Shown: positions 62,852 through 64,000 of the stretch, piece by piece
Position numbering within the stretch: the first letter of the stretch is position 1
How the letters are laid out: the number at the start of each line of letters is the position of its first letter
Assembly: GCF_000720765.1 (NCBI RefSeq)
Contig: NZ_JODC01000013.1
Location: 310,001-374,000 of the forward strand
Source of the DNA: Streptomyces sp. NRRL S-646
GTDB taxonomy: Bacteria > Actinomycetota > Actinomycetes > Streptomycetales > Streptomycetaceae
Reading direction: 5' to 3'
Length of the DNA: 64,000 bases
Notes under the pieces: model-generated
Database searches by the model: none
Seen by the model: only the letters and a program-made list of their open reading frames with translations
Told to the model about the DNA's origin: nothing
Position numbers and translations under genes: made by a program

Positions 62852-63463
62852 CTACGGCAGGGCCAACGGCTGGGCGCACGCGCGCCGCAGCCGCAGCCGG
62901 TGGCACTGCGTTGCCACCGTGTCCACAAGTCGCACGAGATCGGGGGCGCCCCCACCGCCCCTCACGGCCGACAGCGTCGGCAGCGAGGCCTCGACCGCGC
63001 ACCCCGGCTCGGGGGGCCGCAGCCATACGGCGGCCCCCTGCACGCCCGAGCGGCCCACCGGCCGTACACCGGCCGACTGCGCTCCGGGCGGCAGCGGCGC
63101 GTCCATGACGCAGCCTGCGCCGAGCGCCCTCAGATCGAGCGTCAGCGCGCCCCACTCCAGCCAGTCCAGCAGCCCCGGCAGTTCCTCCGCGCTGCCCGCG
63201 GCCACCAGCAGCCGCATCCGGTCCCCCTGTACGGCCACCGGAGAGGCCGGCGCGAGATGGCGCAGGCCCGCCCGGCCCGCCTCGGCCGGGACGTCCAGGA
63301 CGTCGAAGCGGTCGCCCAAGCGGAGCCGTACCGGAGATCCGGAGCTGCCCGCGCGCGCGGGCACTGTCGCCCAGCCCAGTTCGTTCTCGTAGAACCGGCT
63401 GACCCGATCGCCCGGATCGAGCGGCCGACGGGGGAGCGGGACCGTGGAGAGGCTGCCAACCAT
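62852..63463 (-). CDS. SCO3374-family protein
   Basis: 203 residues: LGWATVPARAGSSGSPVRLR, then RFDVLDVPAEAGRAGLRHL and PDLVRLVDTVATQCHRLRL. Recognised as the streptomycete SCO3374 family by appearance and by position between lsr2 and clpC. The start region resembles the N-terminus of bifunctional primase-polymerase-like proteins, but catalytic motifs are not visible. Function unknown. ATG 63463 is chosen; the frame stays open to 63664 without family features. Confidence 0.75.
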   Translation of the reverse strand: MVGSLSTVPLPRRPLDPGDRVSRFYENELGWATVPARAGSSGSPVRLRLGDRFDVLDVPAEAGRAGLRHLAPASPVAVQGDRMRLLVAAGSAEELPGLLDWLEWGALTLDLRALGAGCVMDAPLPPGAQSAGVRPVGRSGVQGAAVWLRPPEPGCAVEASLPTLSAVRGGGGAPDLVRLVDTVATQCHRLRLRRACAQPLALP

Positions 63464-63675
63464 GCCAAGGGCAACCGCCCGAAGAGCTTGCAAGTTACGC
63501 TGGGTGTCCTGACGGATGCGCAGAGTGCCGAAAAAAGGGGCGTGCGGGGGTGCGGGGTGGCGCAAGGTTGTTCGCCCATAGCGGAGGGAACCGGTGCGCG
63601 CGGCATGGAGTGTCAGTCCCAGCGGGTAAGACATCCCTAGTGGGAGGGGGCGACACGCAGGCAAGGTGGTCTCAC

Positions 63676-63692
63676 GTTCGCCATCGGCGTAC
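63676..63692 (+). promoter_or_regulatory. Possible ClgR operator upstream of clpC
   Basis: GTTCGCCATCGGCGTAC is a near-palindrome (GTTCGCC and GGCGTAC) resembling the ClgR operator (GTTCGC with GCG after five bases, as I recall). It lies 200 bases upstream of clpC. The gap 63464-63893 has no gene; a hairpin GTCCCCGCTTGCGGGAC at 63810-63826 lies in the leader, and GAGGAG precedes the ATG. Confidence 0.4.
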
Positions 63693-63893
63693 TGATGGTG
63701 AGGGTAACCACCTGGCCTGCGGGAACATCGTCTCGCACCATCGGGTTGGAGCAGATGTCGGCGTCACGGGTCAGGAGGCCATCGACGGTGTCGGCAGTTG
63801 GAATGAGCGGTCCCCGCTTGCGGGACTAAGCTGCGGAAGGACAGGGAGGGGAAGTTCCCCCCACTGCCTGACCGCTCTGAGGAGCGATTAACG

Positions 63894-64000
63894 ATGTTCG
63901 AGAGGTTCACCGACCGCGCGCGGCGGGTTGTCGTCCTGGCTCAGGAAGAAGCCCGGATGCTCAACCACAACTACATCGGCACCGAGCACATCCTCCTGGG
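63894..64000 (+). CDS. clpC: ClpC ATPase, N-terminal fragment
   Basis: Only 35 residues are visible before the window ends: [20 protein letters not shown], then [15 protein letters not shown]. This is the start of the ClpC N-domain, the Hsp100 unfoldase that feeds ClpP. The ribosome site GAGGAG lies nine bases upstream. Confidence 0.95.
   Translation, partial: MFERFTDRARRVVVLAQEEARMLNHNYIGTEHILL

Overview
The window is high-GC actinobacterial DNA and almost certainly Streptomyces. The reasons are the strong G/C bias at third codon positions, GTG and TTG starts with GGAG/GAGG ribosome sites, an Lsr2 gene next to clpC, an AfsR-type regulator, a WhiJ/AbaA-type developmental locus, a TipA-type regulator with its palindromic operator, and the gene order tilS-hpt-ftsH-folE followed by folP-folB-folK. 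I recall this order from the S. coelicolor SCO3373-SCO344x region (recollection, not a search). Most of the window is chromosomal core; accessory or decayed DNA sits in short scars.

Layout. 1-2.6 kb: end of a YbaK-type deacylase gene, an EamA transporter, then a graveyard of three gene fragments (MmyB-like regulator, FabH-like synthase, TnpB) in which the tnpB remnant is interrupted by a 41-bp palindromic element. 2.6-13.7 kb: a glycosyltransferase, a SARP/NB-ARC/TPR regulator, an orphan family A polymerase, a Clp_N/HTH protein with an operator-promoter, a LysE exporter, an S41 peptidase, a DUF2786 protein and two lipoproteins. 13.9-16.3 kb: a divergent cluster of zinc-free ribosomal protein paralogues (S14, L28 | L33, L31, CobW-like, S18) around a Zur box. 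16.6-18.7 kb: a three-gene WhiJ-type locus (DUF397, HATPase, XRE/DUF5753). 18.8-25.9 kb: aldehyde dehydrogenase, DinB, PadR with a broken ABC ATPase, and a ClC-glutamate decarboxylase operon divergent from tipA. 26-36.4 kb: DedA, ThrE-type exporter, pyrophosphatase, PBP4-type carboxypeptidase, metalloprotease, tilS, hpt, ftsH. 36.5-40.4 kb: folate genes folE, folK, folB, folP with a DUF3180 protein and an NTF2-like protein. 40.5-49.4 kb: a lysyltransferase-type membrane protein, a membrane-anchored esterase, a coiled-coil protein, two PH-domain membrane proteins, and an orphan NuoD paralogue convergent with a MidA/NDUFAF7-type methyltransferase. 49.5-54.4 kb: a NarL-type two-component system, a MITE-like element, an ArsR regulator, and a frameshifted PLP lyase. 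54.6-60 kb: a tight DUF2520-panC-nadB-nadC-coaX operon for CoA and NAD synthesis. 60-64 kb: small conserved genes, a BlaI-type repressor, an ArgA-like acetyltransferase, lsr2, an SCO3374-family gene and the start of clpC.

The strongest leads are these. (1) The orphan NuoD keeps the arginine that NDUFAF7 methylates in mitochondrial NDUFS2 and sits beside a NDUFAF7-family gene, while its quinone-site Tyr is Trp. (2) A 19-bp motif with a TGCACGTGCA core lies upstream of two genes of the WhiJ-type locus in the same relative orientation. (3) The Clp_N/HTH gene has twin GTCAACC palindromes containing the -35 and -10 of an apparently leaderless promoter. (4) A 41-bp hairpin repeat occurs three times with a compensatory base-pair change, and one copy interrupts tnpB. 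I saw no tRNA or rRNA genes, CRISPR array, prophage or intact insertion sequence.
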